Part shown: piece after piece, positions 1 through 10,467 of the stretch
Numbering within the stretch: position 1 is the stretch's first letter
Layout: each line of letters starts with the position of its first letter
Origin: Diplocarpon mali
Taxonomy: Eukaryota > Ascomycota > Leotiomycetes > Helotiales > Drepanopezizaceae
Length of the DNA stretch: 64,000 bases
Reading direction: 5' to 3'
NCBI GenBank assembly: GCA_024741835.1
Contig: JAENRP010000001.1
Span: forward strand, 372,001-436,000
Notes under the pieces: model-generated
Seen by the model: only the letters and a program-made list of their open reading frames with translations
Told to the model about the DNA's origin: nothing
Database searches by the model: none
Made by a program: the position numbers and the translations under genes

Positions 1-3000
1 GCCTTTGAAGTATAAGTAAAACGCTAATATAGGCTTTCAATTTGTAAGATTAGGCAAGATAATAATACTTTAGTAATCTCCTTAAGGGAAGACTCTCTTA
101 TAAAGTACTAAAGATAGGTAAAAGAGGAGGGAATTGATTTAAAGCTTACTCTTACTTATATATATTAACCTAATAGAGGCGCGGAGCAAGTAGGAAGGAA
201 GTTAATTAAACGCTCTATTAAAATGAGAATCTACACTAGGCTTTTAGTAAGCCTTTGGCCAGAGGTTGTAGAGGCTGCTATATACCTTTATAATATCTCC
301 TTACTTATTAGGAAGAAGATGATTTTATTAAGCAAGGCTCTTTATAGTTGGTTTAAGTAGTATTTTCGATTTTATAAGCCGCTGCTTATTAAGTAGATAA
401 TAGTAAGCTTAAAGCCTGACTAGAGTCGCGTTTATACGTATAGCGCTTGCGCATACCCTTTAATTAGGAAGAGGGAGGCAGGAAGGGACCGCTGAACCTT
501 TAAAATTGAACTATAAGGGCACTTAAGTTACTTAGTTAGATATATTACCTTTAATATTTATAGAATCTAGGTTCTTATACTTTAGTAAGTAATAATAACT
601 TATAATATCGAATTCGATAAGTCTCTCTTCTATAGTCCAGAAGCTAAGCGCGCAAACCCTATATTACGCTAGGAACTTAAGATAACCCTTTAATTGATCG
701 AAGAGGAAGAGGGAGCTTAAGATACTAAGTTTAAAAGCATTTTCGAAGAATCAAAGCTTATTATAGGGCCGAACGCAATCGCTGCAGAAGAAGCCGCTAT
801 ATAAGAAGAGCCTATATTATAGACTAACGCTACTCTATAGCCTTTAACTAATAATATAGAAGGCTTTAACTTAAATCTAAATTCTTTAAGAGACCTGCTT
901 AGAAACTTAGGAGTAGAAGCAAGCGAATTAAAAGCCACTTCGCTAATCTTTAAGAGGGCAAATAGCAACCAAAGCTTAAGGGTGATAATTCCCTATAAAG
1001 GCCCTATTAAAGAAGGAACTATAGATAACTCTAAGGGAGTTTTTAGAGACGAGTTCTATAAGGCGATCGGCAGATCTTTAGCTGCTATTTTATATAAGAA
1101 TAGAGATGGCTTAAAGGCTTTAAGATAGAATCTTCAATTATAAAGGTAAGCCTTAGTAAACTTTAGTAAAAGGCTAAAGGCACTACTACTAAGATCTAAG
1201 AGGAGCTTTAATAGTCTTATAAAAAGCGACCTAGTAAAAGGAGTAGGCCCTAATAATACAATACCTTAAGTTATAATATTAGCTTAGAGACTATAGGCTT
1301 AGGAGATAAAGCTACTTAGACTCTTAAAGGAACCTCTAGCAATAATAAAAATAGAAGAGGAGACCTATAGAGAAAAGCGCAAGGAGGAACTCCCTTTTCT
1401 TAAGTAAAAGAGGATAAGACGCTTAAGCGTTAAGTAATAAGAGACTTTAAAAGTATATACTACTACTTTAAAGTATATACTCTTTTAAAGTAATATTAAT
1501 TTACCCTACTCCTTATATATATAAGAGTTTATATTAACCTTTTAAGCAAATAAATAGATAAGGGAAGATAGGAAGGACTATTTGATAGTTTATATAGTTA
1601 TTAAAGCTGCAGTTAATAGTTAGGCAAAGGATAAAGCGCAATCTCCTAATTGCTTATAGTACTAAGGCTTTCTACTAAAGCCTTTAAAAGGATGGCTAGA
1701 CCTAGAGAAGTACCCTTTTAGCAAACGATTTAAAGAAGGAGGGCGCTAAGAGATTAGGAATTTAGAATCTTGGAATTATTAGAGAATTATATAAAGGGAT
1801 TACTTAAAACCCTTGCTAATACTATTAAAATGGGTTTTTACTTATAAGGTCAATAGCTTTAGTAAGCTTCTAAAGTGCCGATTATAGCTAGTTATATAAA
1901 GGGATCTTTAAGATAAAGCTTTAATTTTCTCAACCTACGCAGCCACGCTTATAGCAAGGTCTTTTAGGGTACTAATAGCGCTTACTATATACTTCGATAT
2001 AGAAGTAAAGTAGTTTAATATTATTAATACGTTTATTAACGCTCTTAAAGACCTAAGGAGTACTTTAGTTATATACTTCCTATTAGATGGCTTTAAGTGC
2101 CTTAGTATAGTAGTAGAACTGGACTGCGCGCTTTATAAGCTAAAAGACTCTCTAATGCTATAGTATAGGAACTTCGCAGGAACGCTTAAGGGCCTTCAAC
2201 TTAAGCCACTAGGCGAGGAGCCTTGTATTTTTATAATAAAGGATCGCATAATCTTTATAGCGTTTTATATTAATGATATTTAAGTATTATATAAGGCCTT
2301 TAACCTAGATTAGGCGACTCGTCTGATTAAAGACCTAAAGAGGGCGTATAAGCTTACTATTATAGGAAATATCTCCTAGTTCCTTAAAGTAAGGATTATT
2401 TAAAATAGAAAAGTAAAGAGGATCTCCTTAGTTTATAATACTTATATTAAGAAGATCGCTTAAAAGTTTAAAGCTAATATAAGGAGAGTGCCTAGTACTC
2501 TACTACTAAAGAAGGAGTTTGTTAAGAACTTAGGGCAAGCTTCCTTAGAAAAGGTAAAAGAGTACTAAGAGAAAATAGGCTCTATTCTTTATATAGTAAT
2601 TATAATATGCCTAGATATTGCGTTCGCAGCCTCTTAACTATCTTTCTTCTTAACTAATCTAAGCTCTAAGCACCTTTTAGCCGCGGACTAGACGCTTTAA
2701 TACCTATATAGTATGCGCTTCTTAAGAATTGCCTATAGCTTTAAGGCTAAGGAATACTAATTGGTCGTATCTTTAAATACTTCTTTTAAAGATAACTAAG
2801 AGACCTATAGATCCTCTTAAGGATATATCTTCTTCTTATTTAAAAGACTGATTATTTAAAAAGCGAATCGCTAAGCGACTATTACGCTCTCTTTTACTAA
2901 AGTAGAACTCTATAGTATAATTTCTACTATAAAGGAGATAATAGCTATAAAACGCCTCTTTAAGGAGATTCGCATAGACTCCCTCTTTAAATAGAATATA

Positions 3001-3246
3001 TATTGCGATAATTAATAGACGATTTGATTAATTATTATAAAGAATAAGAAGATTAAGATAAGCCTTTGATATATCGAAATTAGTAATATATAGATCTGCT
3101 AAGAGTACTAAAGAGGAAGCTTTTAAATAATCTACCTCCCTATTAAAGAGATATATGCAGATAGGCTTATTAAGAACCTAGACTGCCAGAAGTTTAAGAG
3201 CTTTATTCGTTTATTAAACCTTTAGAGCTTTTAAATAATCATTTAA
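1..3246 (+). pseudogene. copia A pol: integrase C-part, reverse transcriptase, RNase H
   Basis: Decayed pol of a fungal Ty1/copia element. In its normal form it would be a polyprotein that copies the element RNA into DNA and integrates it. The integrase core tail lies at about 1-480 (readable blocks such as AIYLYNISL and KQYFRFYKPLL), a linker at about 480-1750, reverse transcriptase at about 1760-2460, and RNase H at about 2580-3100. The RT active-site motif reads F-Y-I-N-D-I at 2263-2280, so the first catalytic Asp is Asn (AAT at 2272), a G>A change. Stops are mostly TAA/TAG where CAA/CAG is expected. The frame ends at TAA 3244-3246, the position matching the stop of copia C. It is not functional. 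Confidence 0.9.
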
Positions 3247-3520
3247 TAACTTACACTTATTAGCAAGTAGTTATTTATTATTAAGAGACTTATACTTATA
3301 AGCTCTTACTCTCTTATAGTTATATTTATTTGTTTTCTCTTATAAAGTGCACTATAAAAGCTTCTCCTTTTTTAAAAATATAAGAATAGGTAACGTTCTT
3401 AAGCTGCTATTATAGGGCGCAACCCTCTCTTAGATTCTCCTAGCTAAGGCCAAGAGCTGAGACGCTATAGCCAAGAGCTTCGTACGGATCTCCTTTTAAA
3501 AGAGGCCTACTAGCACTCCC

Positions 3521-3844
3521 TTGGCCAGAGGCCTATTGGTAAATATACTAGTAACGGCAGGGGCAAAGGCAAGGGGTGCGGCGGAGGCAATAGGAGCAAG
3601 GGCAGTAAGGGTAGCAGCGAGGACGGGCGTAGCGATAGCAAGGGCTAGGGAGACAAACGGGAAGACTATAGCAGCGGCTGTAATAGCAGAGGCAAAGGGG
3701 ATAGGAGCGGCGGCGGCGGTAATAGAAGCGAACGGGTCTAAGCTAGAGGGCCTAAGAGCGAACGGGAATAGTATACTAGAAGTAAGGGAGGCAGCGATAC
3801 TACTACTTATAAGAGTGGCAGGCCCTTTTAATATTAGGGTCTAA
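3521..3844 (+). CDS. small Ala-rich frame after copia pol (copy A)
   Basis: A 107-codon open frame that starts 275 bp after the pol stop, on the sense strand of the element. The product is rich in Ala, Gly, Val and Arg and has no domain I recognise. The same frame stands at the same place in copia B (39440-39736) and copia C (42903-43232), all beginning M-A-(R/K)-G-L-L-(V/A)-N-I-L. It stays open although the pol beside it is full of stops. That may be selection before decay, or simply that GCN/GGN-rich DNA offers few codons that RIP turns into stops. It may be a small element protein or GC-rich non-coding sequence that happens to be open. No function is claimed. Confidence 0.35.
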   Translation: MARGLLVNILVTAGAKARGAAEAIGARAVRVAARTGVAIARARETNGKTIAAAVIAEAKGIGAAAAVIEANGSKLEGLRANGNSILEVREAAILLLIRVAGPFNIRV

Positions 3845-4712
3845 TTGCTCCTATCTTTTAAAATTAGCTTAGAATTTAATAAGACTTGATAAATATACTA
3901 TAAAAGCTCTAAAGCGCACCCTTTATTATATTAAGTAGTAATACTACCTCCTCTTTAAAGGTACCGCAGGCGCAGGCTGATACAATAGCCTTTTAAGAGG
4001 CGAGGAGAGGTCTGCTGGCCTATTAGCAGCTATTACTTAATATAATACAATAGATATAACGCGCACTAAAGGTGCTATTAAAGTACTAATAATCGAGATT
4101 GCCAGTACTCTTGCGTATAATATAGTATACGCACGCGTTATCATATTCTATTATAGGCTTTGGCATATAATGCGCAGCAGAGGCAAGGCTTTCTAGCGGC
4201 GGTAGCAGTAGCGGCAGCGGCAAGGGCGGCAGCGATAGCAGCGGCAGCTCGTTGCCTAGTAGGCGCTAGAAGGACTGCGCTAAGGTAGTAGCTCTTGCAA
4301 GAGTGCTAGCGACCTAGCGCAAAGTTAGTATAACGCAGGGTATAGGGACTCTAAGGGTCTTACTTTATAAGGCCGGCTAAGGCCATAATAAGCAGGAGTT
4401 CCTTCTATATTTAAAAATTATTAGTATAAAGACGATATTTTTAAATAATAAAGGAGGGTTATTTTTAGAAAAAGGGAAGGAGAACCTCTATAATAGAAAT
4501 ACTCTATAGGAAGCCTAATAGAGCACTAATATAGAATTGCGAAGATTCTTAAGCGCACTTATTACCTATAGTAACCTTTCTTATTTTAAAAGGAACGACC
4601 TTTAAAGGGGCAGTATATAAGATAGAGCCTCTTTTCCTTATAACTGCCATTCTTTCTTTTATTTTATCTATATAGTTAAGCGATTCTAAGAGCATCGCCT
4701 AACTAAGGGGTA
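3845..4712 (+). other. 3' tail of copia A with GC-rich island; no gene seen
   Basis: Between the Ala-rich frame and the 3' LTR I see no coding frame. It contains a GC-rich triplet-like island at about 4195-4270 (repeated GGC/AGC units) in otherwise AT-rich sequence. The same layout recurs in copia B (39737-40592) and copia C (42071-42902). A purine-rich tract, aactaagggg at 4701-4710, abuts the LTR and is the likely polypurine tract. Confidence 0.7.
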
Positions 4713-4910
4713 TATTATATAGAATAGGCAGAGTCTCTACTTATTTTAAAGACCCTTTACGTGACTCCTACTAAGTTATAGACTCTCCCTTTTCTTTCCG
4801 AAGTCTTCTTACCATATATATACTAAAGAATAATACAATCAATCATCTTTATCTATATTAGCAAGCCTCCTAAGCGACCCAATGAAGGCCCTCCAGCCGA
4901 CCGCACCATA
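4713..4910 (+). repeat. 3' LTR of copia A
   Basis: 198-bp LTR that aligns end to end with the LTRs of copia B (8693-8889, 40593-40789) and copia C. The intact family start is TGTCGTGC; here it reads tattatat, all G>A/C>T changes. The outer end (gaccgcaccata) is less changed. Confidence 0.92.
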
Positions 4911-4911
4911 A

Positions 4912-6230
4912 GAATACTACTATTAATATATTAAATAATAAGATTTAGTAGTTTAGAGTTTTTATAATTATATTTAAAAGATAAAGGAAGCGACCGCACT
5001 TATAATTGCGCAGCTGTAAAAAGAGCTTAGAATAACCTAAGAGATTAGCGCGTATTAGAAGAACTTAATAGAAGAGTAATAATATACGAACTTAGTTAGC
5101 TAGCCGGCTACCCTTACTCTATAAAGCCGACCTCTTTTTGAAAATCCTTATAGAGATCTCCTTACCGCTTAGCTTAAATAGCCTATCGAAAGGGAACTCT
5201 ATTTTAATACACTTGACTTTAAAGGATAGAGTCGAACCCTTAAACCTAATTGCTAGGTCCGCTTAGTAAAGATTAAGGATCCGAACTCCTTCTTAAGCAA
5301 AGGGGATATAAAGGTTAAGGACTAGATCTTCGATATATAGTAGAAGATAAAGGTTAATTATATAGAGTTCCTTAATAAATCAGTTGCTTTAATATATGCT
5401 ACTAGTTTGATAATAGGAGACGCTTAAAGCTTAATTTAAGATCGGCTTATAAAAGGATCTATCAGATAAATTAAAACAGCTGCGTAGCTATTCCGAATCT
5501 TATAAAGGGCTTATAGAGTTAGTAAAGAAACTAAGCGATAGATAGCTAAAGACGATTAGATAAAGCTTAAATAGGAAAATACTCCCTTTATAGCCTTTTA
5601 GGCCGACTTCTGCAGACTAGCTTTTAAACTAAGGAAGTCGACTAACGATTAATATAAGGCGCTTTAGGATAAGGTAAAAGTATCTTTACTAAAGCAACTC
5701 TCCGATCGGAAGTTCGACTACCCTAGAGACTTGGCCGAATAGTTTATAGATAAGGAGAACTGATAACTCTGCCTCTTACTATAACGCTCTAATTAAAACA
5801 AGTATTAGGCTAAAACTTTTAACCGGCCCTCTTCTACCTCTTAATAAATGGGACTTATATGCTATAAATAAGCCTTAAGCTATCCTTAAAAGGAATTGAA
5901 TACTACCTTTAGACCTTTAGGACCTAAAGACGATAAACGCGCCTCTTACAACCGAACCTTAAAGACTAATGATACTTACTATAAGTATAGATAAAAAGGG
6001 CACTATAGCTGAAACTACTTTAAATAATATAAGATTATACTAGTAGAGAAAGGCTGCGATAAACTAGAGAATAACGCCAGGACAATAGACGATATAGAGG
6101 AATTAGGAAACGAATCGCTTTAGGATTTTAAGTGTTACTCTTAAAGCGCAATTAATACTAGGAATCGGTCGACCTATCTAGGCTAATTAGAGGCTAGTAA
6201 TTTGTAACCTAGTGCCGACTCTATTAGAAA
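4912..6230 (+). pseudogene. G1 gag (5' truncated, heavily mutated)
   Basis: Matches the G2 gag from about codon 107 on. The capsid-like part at 5150-5830 is readable across many TAA/TAG stops. The zinc knuckle at 5977-6018 keeps its spacing, but the three Cys codons have become TAC, TAT and TAC, so the CCHC motif that is intact in G2 (14397-14438) reads Y-Y-H-Y here. All three are G>A changes of TGC/TGT. This is a clear local picture of RIP damage. The gene is dead; the N-terminal part was separated by the copia A insertion and is outside the window. Confidence 0.88.
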
Positions 6231-8692
6231 GGGCACTATACTAACCTAATAGCTCTAATAGACTGTAAGGCTAATGCCTTAGGAATTATCAATCGTAAGA
6301 TACTCTCCTCCTTAACTATATAGCTAAAGCTACTGACTTACTACCTTAAAAGACCGATCCCCTTATAAGGATTTGATAAATAACCTAGCGAGGCTATTCG
6401 ATAGGTTATATAAATAGATATTATAATTAATAAATACAACTTTAAAGGATAGTTCTTCTTAGCCGCCGACTTAGGCTTATATAATATAATCTTAGGTTAT
6501 AAGTAGCTAGCTAAATAAGATATAATCGTCGATTGTAAAAGGAAGAAGCTATATTAGCCTAACGTTTATTAATTAGATTAATAAGACGCCGACTAGAAAG
6601 ACTAGCAATAGCTTAACAAGACTAGTATCCTTAGACCGCCGAAAGCTCTTAAAGACCCTTTAATTAAGTCTAAGGATATGCTAATATAGGACTTCGATAC
6701 TTACTTAGCTAACTACAAATAATAAAGAGAGGAACTTAATATTAATACCCTTTAACTAATAAGTATAGATATATCAATAATCTTAAGACTAGCCTTTAAA
6801 GTTAGCCTCTATTAGATTAATACTAAGATCAAATCAGTTATACTTATAGAACTAGATTACCTCTTTAAAAAAAGAGATAAGAGAACCCTTTATATCTAAA
6901 CTTAACACAAAGCTGTTATTTGCCTATTAGACTTAGGAATAGACTAGACCCTAATTTATATAATAGAAGAGGAAGAACCCAACGCGCTTAATAAGTACGA
7001 CGCTCTAGGACCTTAAGAGGCCTACGAGTTACGCGCTAAGTTATTACCCTTCCTTTATAACTTAGCTATATGCTTCTTTAAAAGCGCTGCGAATATGCTA
7101 CTTCTATCGCGGCTAATTAATTATAAGATTAAGTTTAAAGGACTATTATTAATAATAAAAACCGCCTACTTATATAAAATAAGCGAGCTTAAACTTAAGA
7201 AGATAAGGGAATACCTTATAGATAATTTAAAGAAGGGATTTATACAACTATCTAATACTACCTTCTTATCGCCTATCTTATTTATAAAGAAACCTAGAAG
7301 CGGCCTGCGGTTTTATATTAACTATCGAGAGTTAAATAGACTTATTAAAAAAGACTGGTACCTTTTCCCTTTAATTATAAAAACCCTCGACCGACTTAAG
7401 AATGCGATACTCTTTATAAAGCTCGATATCTACTACGCATTCTACTGCATCCTAATAAACCCTGATTCTATAATATAGGCAGCCTTTAGGATAAGGTACA
7501 GCTCTTTCAAATTAGTAGTATTCTCCTTTAAACTATATAATAGCTTAGCTACCTTTTAGCAGTATATTAATACTATTTTAATAAAATACTTAAATGACTT
7601 TTACTTTATATATATTAATAATATTTTAATCTTTTTAAAAACTAAGGAAGAGCACTAATAATATATTAGATAGGTCTTAGAAAGACTATGCAAGGCTGGC
7701 CTATAGGTCGATATTAAGAAGTGCAAATTCGAAGTCACTAGCACTAGATTCCTAGGGTTTATTATTACTAATTAAAGAGTATAGGTCGACCTTACTAAAG
7801 TTAAGGTTATTAAAGAATAGACCCTCTTATTAATAAAGAAATAAGTATAGTCGTTCTTAGGATTCTGCAACTTCTATTAGAGATTTATTAAAGCCTATAG
7901 TCGAATTGCGCGCCCTTTTAATTAGCTAATAATAAAGGAGACTAGCCTAACGTTCGTCCTAATTAAGGAATAATAAGACGCGTTTAAATAATTAAAGAAG
8001 CGGCTACTAAATGCGCCTACCTTACTATACTTTAAAAACTACTAATTAATAAGGATTAAGACCGACTGCTTAAACTTAGCGGCAGCTGAAGTACTTAGCT
8101 AAAAAGATAAAGATAATGAATAATAGCACTCTATTGCCTTCTTTTTTAAAGGATTATAGAATGCAGAATCATACTACGAAATCTATAATAAAGAGATGCT
8201 AGCAGTTATACTAGCTTTAAAAGAATAGGACGCAGAGTTGCGAAGTATATTAAGCTTTCTAGTGATTACTAATTATAAGGCTTTAGAGTACTTTAGAATT
8301 AAAAAACTCCTTAATAAATAATAAATCTAATAGATGGATATACTTTTAAGATACAATTACTAGATTACCTATCGCTTTAGAAAGGAGAATATAATAGCTA
8401 ATATACTATTGTAGAAAGACGAACTTACGCCTACTTAAAAAGCCGTAAGAGAAGCCGAGAGAACCTATCAGCTTCTTAACCTAATTAATATTATTTAGGA
8501 TCGTCTTATAATAGCTCTAATCGACCTTATAATACTTAAGGAACGCTCCTCTATTGATAATTTCCGAATAATAGAAGAAGTCCTTAATACTAACTAAACC
8601 TATAAGTCGCTGCAACTAAAGCGAGAGAAAGCTATTAGAAAAGAGACTCCTTAGACCCTATTAGAGGATAGACTACTCTTATATAATAGAAG
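6231..8692 (+). pseudogene. G1 pol: protease, RT, RNase H (part)
   Basis: Decayed Ty3/gypsy pol. The protease catalytic triplet is at 6261-6269 and reads D-C-K (GAC TGT AAG), where G is expected at the third place. RT follows, with the longest open stretch at 7095-7478 containing the block YRELN. The RT active site is Y-I-N-N (Asn codons at 7617-7622), with both catalytic Asp codons lost by G>A. RNase H follows to about 8400 and the integrase linker up to the copia B insertion. Integrase continues at 40790-41384 and the chromodomain at 56534-57342. Confidence 0.9.
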
Positions 8693-8889
8693 TGTCGTGC
8701 AGAATGGGCGGAGTCTCCACTTACTCTGGAGACCCTTTACGTGACTTTGCTTAGTTATAGACTCTCCCTTTTCTTTCTAAAGTCTCCTTACTATATATAT
8801 ATTAGATAATAATATAATTAATCATCTTCTCCTACTTCTATAAGCCTCTTAAGCGACTTAATAAAGGCCCTCCAGCCGACCGTACTATA
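8693..8889 (+). repeat. 5' LTR of copia B
   Basis: 197 bp. It begins TGTCGTGCAGAATGG, the least mutated family terminus, and ends cgtactata. Its outer (left) end looks original while its inner end carries C>T changes; the 3' LTR shows the mirror image. Confidence 0.95.
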
Positions 8890-8909
8890 GTTATAAGCCT
8901 TATAAGCAC
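8890..8909 (+). promoter_or_regulatory. Primer-binding site of copia B
   Basis: Immediately after the LTR the sequence begins GTTATAAGCC. The same site follows the LTRs of copia C, S1 and S2. Its less-mutated form, GTTATAAGCCC in S1, is one G>A away from the complement of the initiator tRNA-Met anticodon arm (GGGCUCAUAAC). This fits priming by an internal tRNA fragment, as known for Drosophila copia and yeast Ty5. The tRNA assignment is inference. Confidence 0.7.
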
Positions 8910-9950
8910 TTTAATATGCTTTCTCTTTGCATGCAACCGGCTAAAGGGCCCTTTAAGCTCTTGACCGACTTTTCAAGTATTTATAATAACTTAAAGGACC
9001 TTTATTTTTAATTAATAAATCTCCATTTTCCAATTGAACCTTATTTGCAAACTCTATTTATATACCTAACCTTTTTCACTAAACTCTATTTAATATATCT
9101 AACTCTTTAAGCATCTTTAAGCCTTGCCTTAGCACCTCTGCCTCTTAGGTAAAGTAGTTTAGTAAATATATATTCTTTATTAAGCTTTATAATATTACCA
9201 TTTTTGCCGATCTAAGACTCTTATTTAAATCAATTATAAAGACTAAGCCTTAAGCTCCCTTTATATAAGAGCTTAAGGAATTGGAAACGGCTAACCTTTG
9301 CATAGTATACGCGAGGTTGTATAAAGAGTATATAGCAATTCTATTTAAATAGATTTATATCCGCTTTCCCTTAGGAGATCTATTAAAAGCTCCTCTTTTA
9401 TAAGCTTCTTATAAGGATATTAAGGATAAATATAAAATCCTAATAAAGGAGCACTATATGCGTAAAGAGACTTAGAAGACCTAACGCAAATACTATAAAC
9501 TACTTTTAGAATAGGTCTTTAAGACTGTTAATAGAACGCTCCTAGCTTCCGCAATAGCTTAAGTATAAATCCAAGCTAAGAAGCTTTCCTCCTTAATACT
9601 TAATAGAGATACTCTTATAAGTAGAACCACTGCTAACAACCTATATGCTAATTTGGTAAATTAGCAACTCTCACTTTAAGGCCTAGTATCTATTTTAAAG
9701 TGTAATATTGCGCCTTCTAATAAGGCTATTTAGTCTTAGATAAGGCTCTAATACCGCGACGTACTATACTAAGGCAAGACTAAGAGAACTAACACTTAAT
9801 AGTAGATCTAGGAGTAGTAGGAGGCGTACTGCCTAGTAGAGTAATATAGTCTTCCTAAGATCAAAGGGAGACTAAGAGTAACTGACTTTTTAAACTTAGT
9901 TATAGTAAAGATCAATCTGAGTTAAGCGACTTACTTAAAGGAGGAAATTA

Positions 9951-10035
9951 TATTATGCAGAAAATAGGCTAAATATGCTAGTACGCGCCCTAAGGTGTGG
10001 ATTCACATTTTGGCCGAGCGGTATTATATACAATA
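9951..10035 (+). repeat. 5' LTR of S1
   Basis: 85 bp, starting tattatgcagaaaa and ending tatatacaata. Nearly identical to 10383-10467, 54870-54954 and 55294-55378. Confidence 0.93.
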
Positions 10036-10055
10036 GTTATAAGCCCTGTGAGTGC
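10036..10055 (+). promoter_or_regulatory. Primer-binding site of S1
   Basis: Begins GTTATAAGCCCTGTG directly at the LTR end. It is the same site as in copia B (8890) and copia C (49246 on the minus strand), with only C/T and G/A differences among copies. Confidence 0.75.
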
Positions 10056-10382
10056 AGCGATAATTCTTTTCGCAGTCCTTTTGCGCGAGGTTTAGCCGAC
10101 GTTTCTTTCGCTTCGAAGTTCTACCGGTCGCCGATTTTCCAAATTCTCGGCAATGATTATACTCGGTTTCGATAGCTGTATCGATAGAAGTTTCGATAGG
10201 TTTAAGTAAAAAGACGTCCGATGGCCGTCCGACGTATGGCCGAAGGAAACTGCGGTCTTCCGGCCCTTCCGACCACCTATTCCCTACTAGCTTAGCGGTC
10301 TATGCGCCATATCTACGCTACTATAGACTGGGCTAGTACTTAGGCCGCTGGAAAAACTGTTCTTCCGGCGACCTAAGGGGTG

Positions 10383-10467
10383 TGTTATATAGAAAATAGG
10401 CTAAATATGCTAGTACGCGCCCTAAGGTATGGATTCACATTTTGGCCGAGCGGTATTATATACGACA
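10383..10467 (+). repeat. 3' LTR of S1
   Basis: 85 bp, starting tgttatatagaaaa and ending tatatacgaca. It is preceded by gacctaaggggtg, the likely polypurine tract, and followed by the target copy aatta. Confidence 0.93.

Larger units (their letters stand above)
1..4910 (+). mobile_element. Ty1/copia element copia A, 5' part outside window
   Basis: This is the 3' part of a RIP-inactivated copia-family LTR retrotransposon. It enters the window inside the integrase domain, runs through reverse transcriptase and RNase H, a GC-richer tail and its 3' LTR, and ends at 4910. The next bases (agaat, then gypsy G1 gag) match the G2 gag sequence around 13332, so copia A sits inside G1. It is collinear with copia B and the reverse of copia C. 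Its left end and left TSD are not visible. Confidence 0.93.
4911..8692 (+). mobile_element. Gypsy G1, piece 1 (gag to RNase H/integrase linker)
   Basis: First visible piece of a chromodomain gypsy, collinear with G2 from about 13332 to 17110 but much more heavily RIP-mutated. It is cut by copia A at its left and by copia B at its right. The right junction breaks inside the stretch matching 17103-17112 of G2, and agaag is duplicated at 8688-8692 and 40790-40794. The element resumes at 40790 and again at 56534. Its own 5' LTR must lie left of the window. Confidence 0.93.
9951..10467 (+). mobile_element. Miniature LTR retrotransposon S1 (TRIM-like)
   Basis: 517-bp element with two 85-bp direct repeats (9951-10035, 10383-10467), a primer-binding site directly after the first and a purine tract (ctaaggggtg) directly before the second. 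The 5-bp target aatta is duplicated at 9946-9950 and 10468-10472 in copia B gag. The 347-bp interior encodes nothing I can support. Its TG/CA termini, primer site and purine tract match the copia family here, so it is probably a non-autonomous element mobilised by copia. A second copy, S2, is at 54870-55378. Confidence 0.92.

Noticed and set aside
717..968. 83-codon open frame on the minus strand, and similar ones at 20669-20920 (minus) and 45785-46036 (plus)
   Set aside because: They are the antisense of the same copia linker region in copies A, B and C. The sense strand carries the copia pol frame, so these are shadows of it.
4195..4270. GC-rich island in copia tails as a host gene fragment or tRNA
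   Set aside because: It is low-complexity GGC/AGC repetition shared by all three copies, with no cloverleaf or coding signal.
9975..10175. 66-codon frame in S1 and 68-codon minus frame in S2 (54943-55149)
   Set aside because: They lie on opposite strands of the two copies and run across LTR and interior, so no coding sequence is shared.
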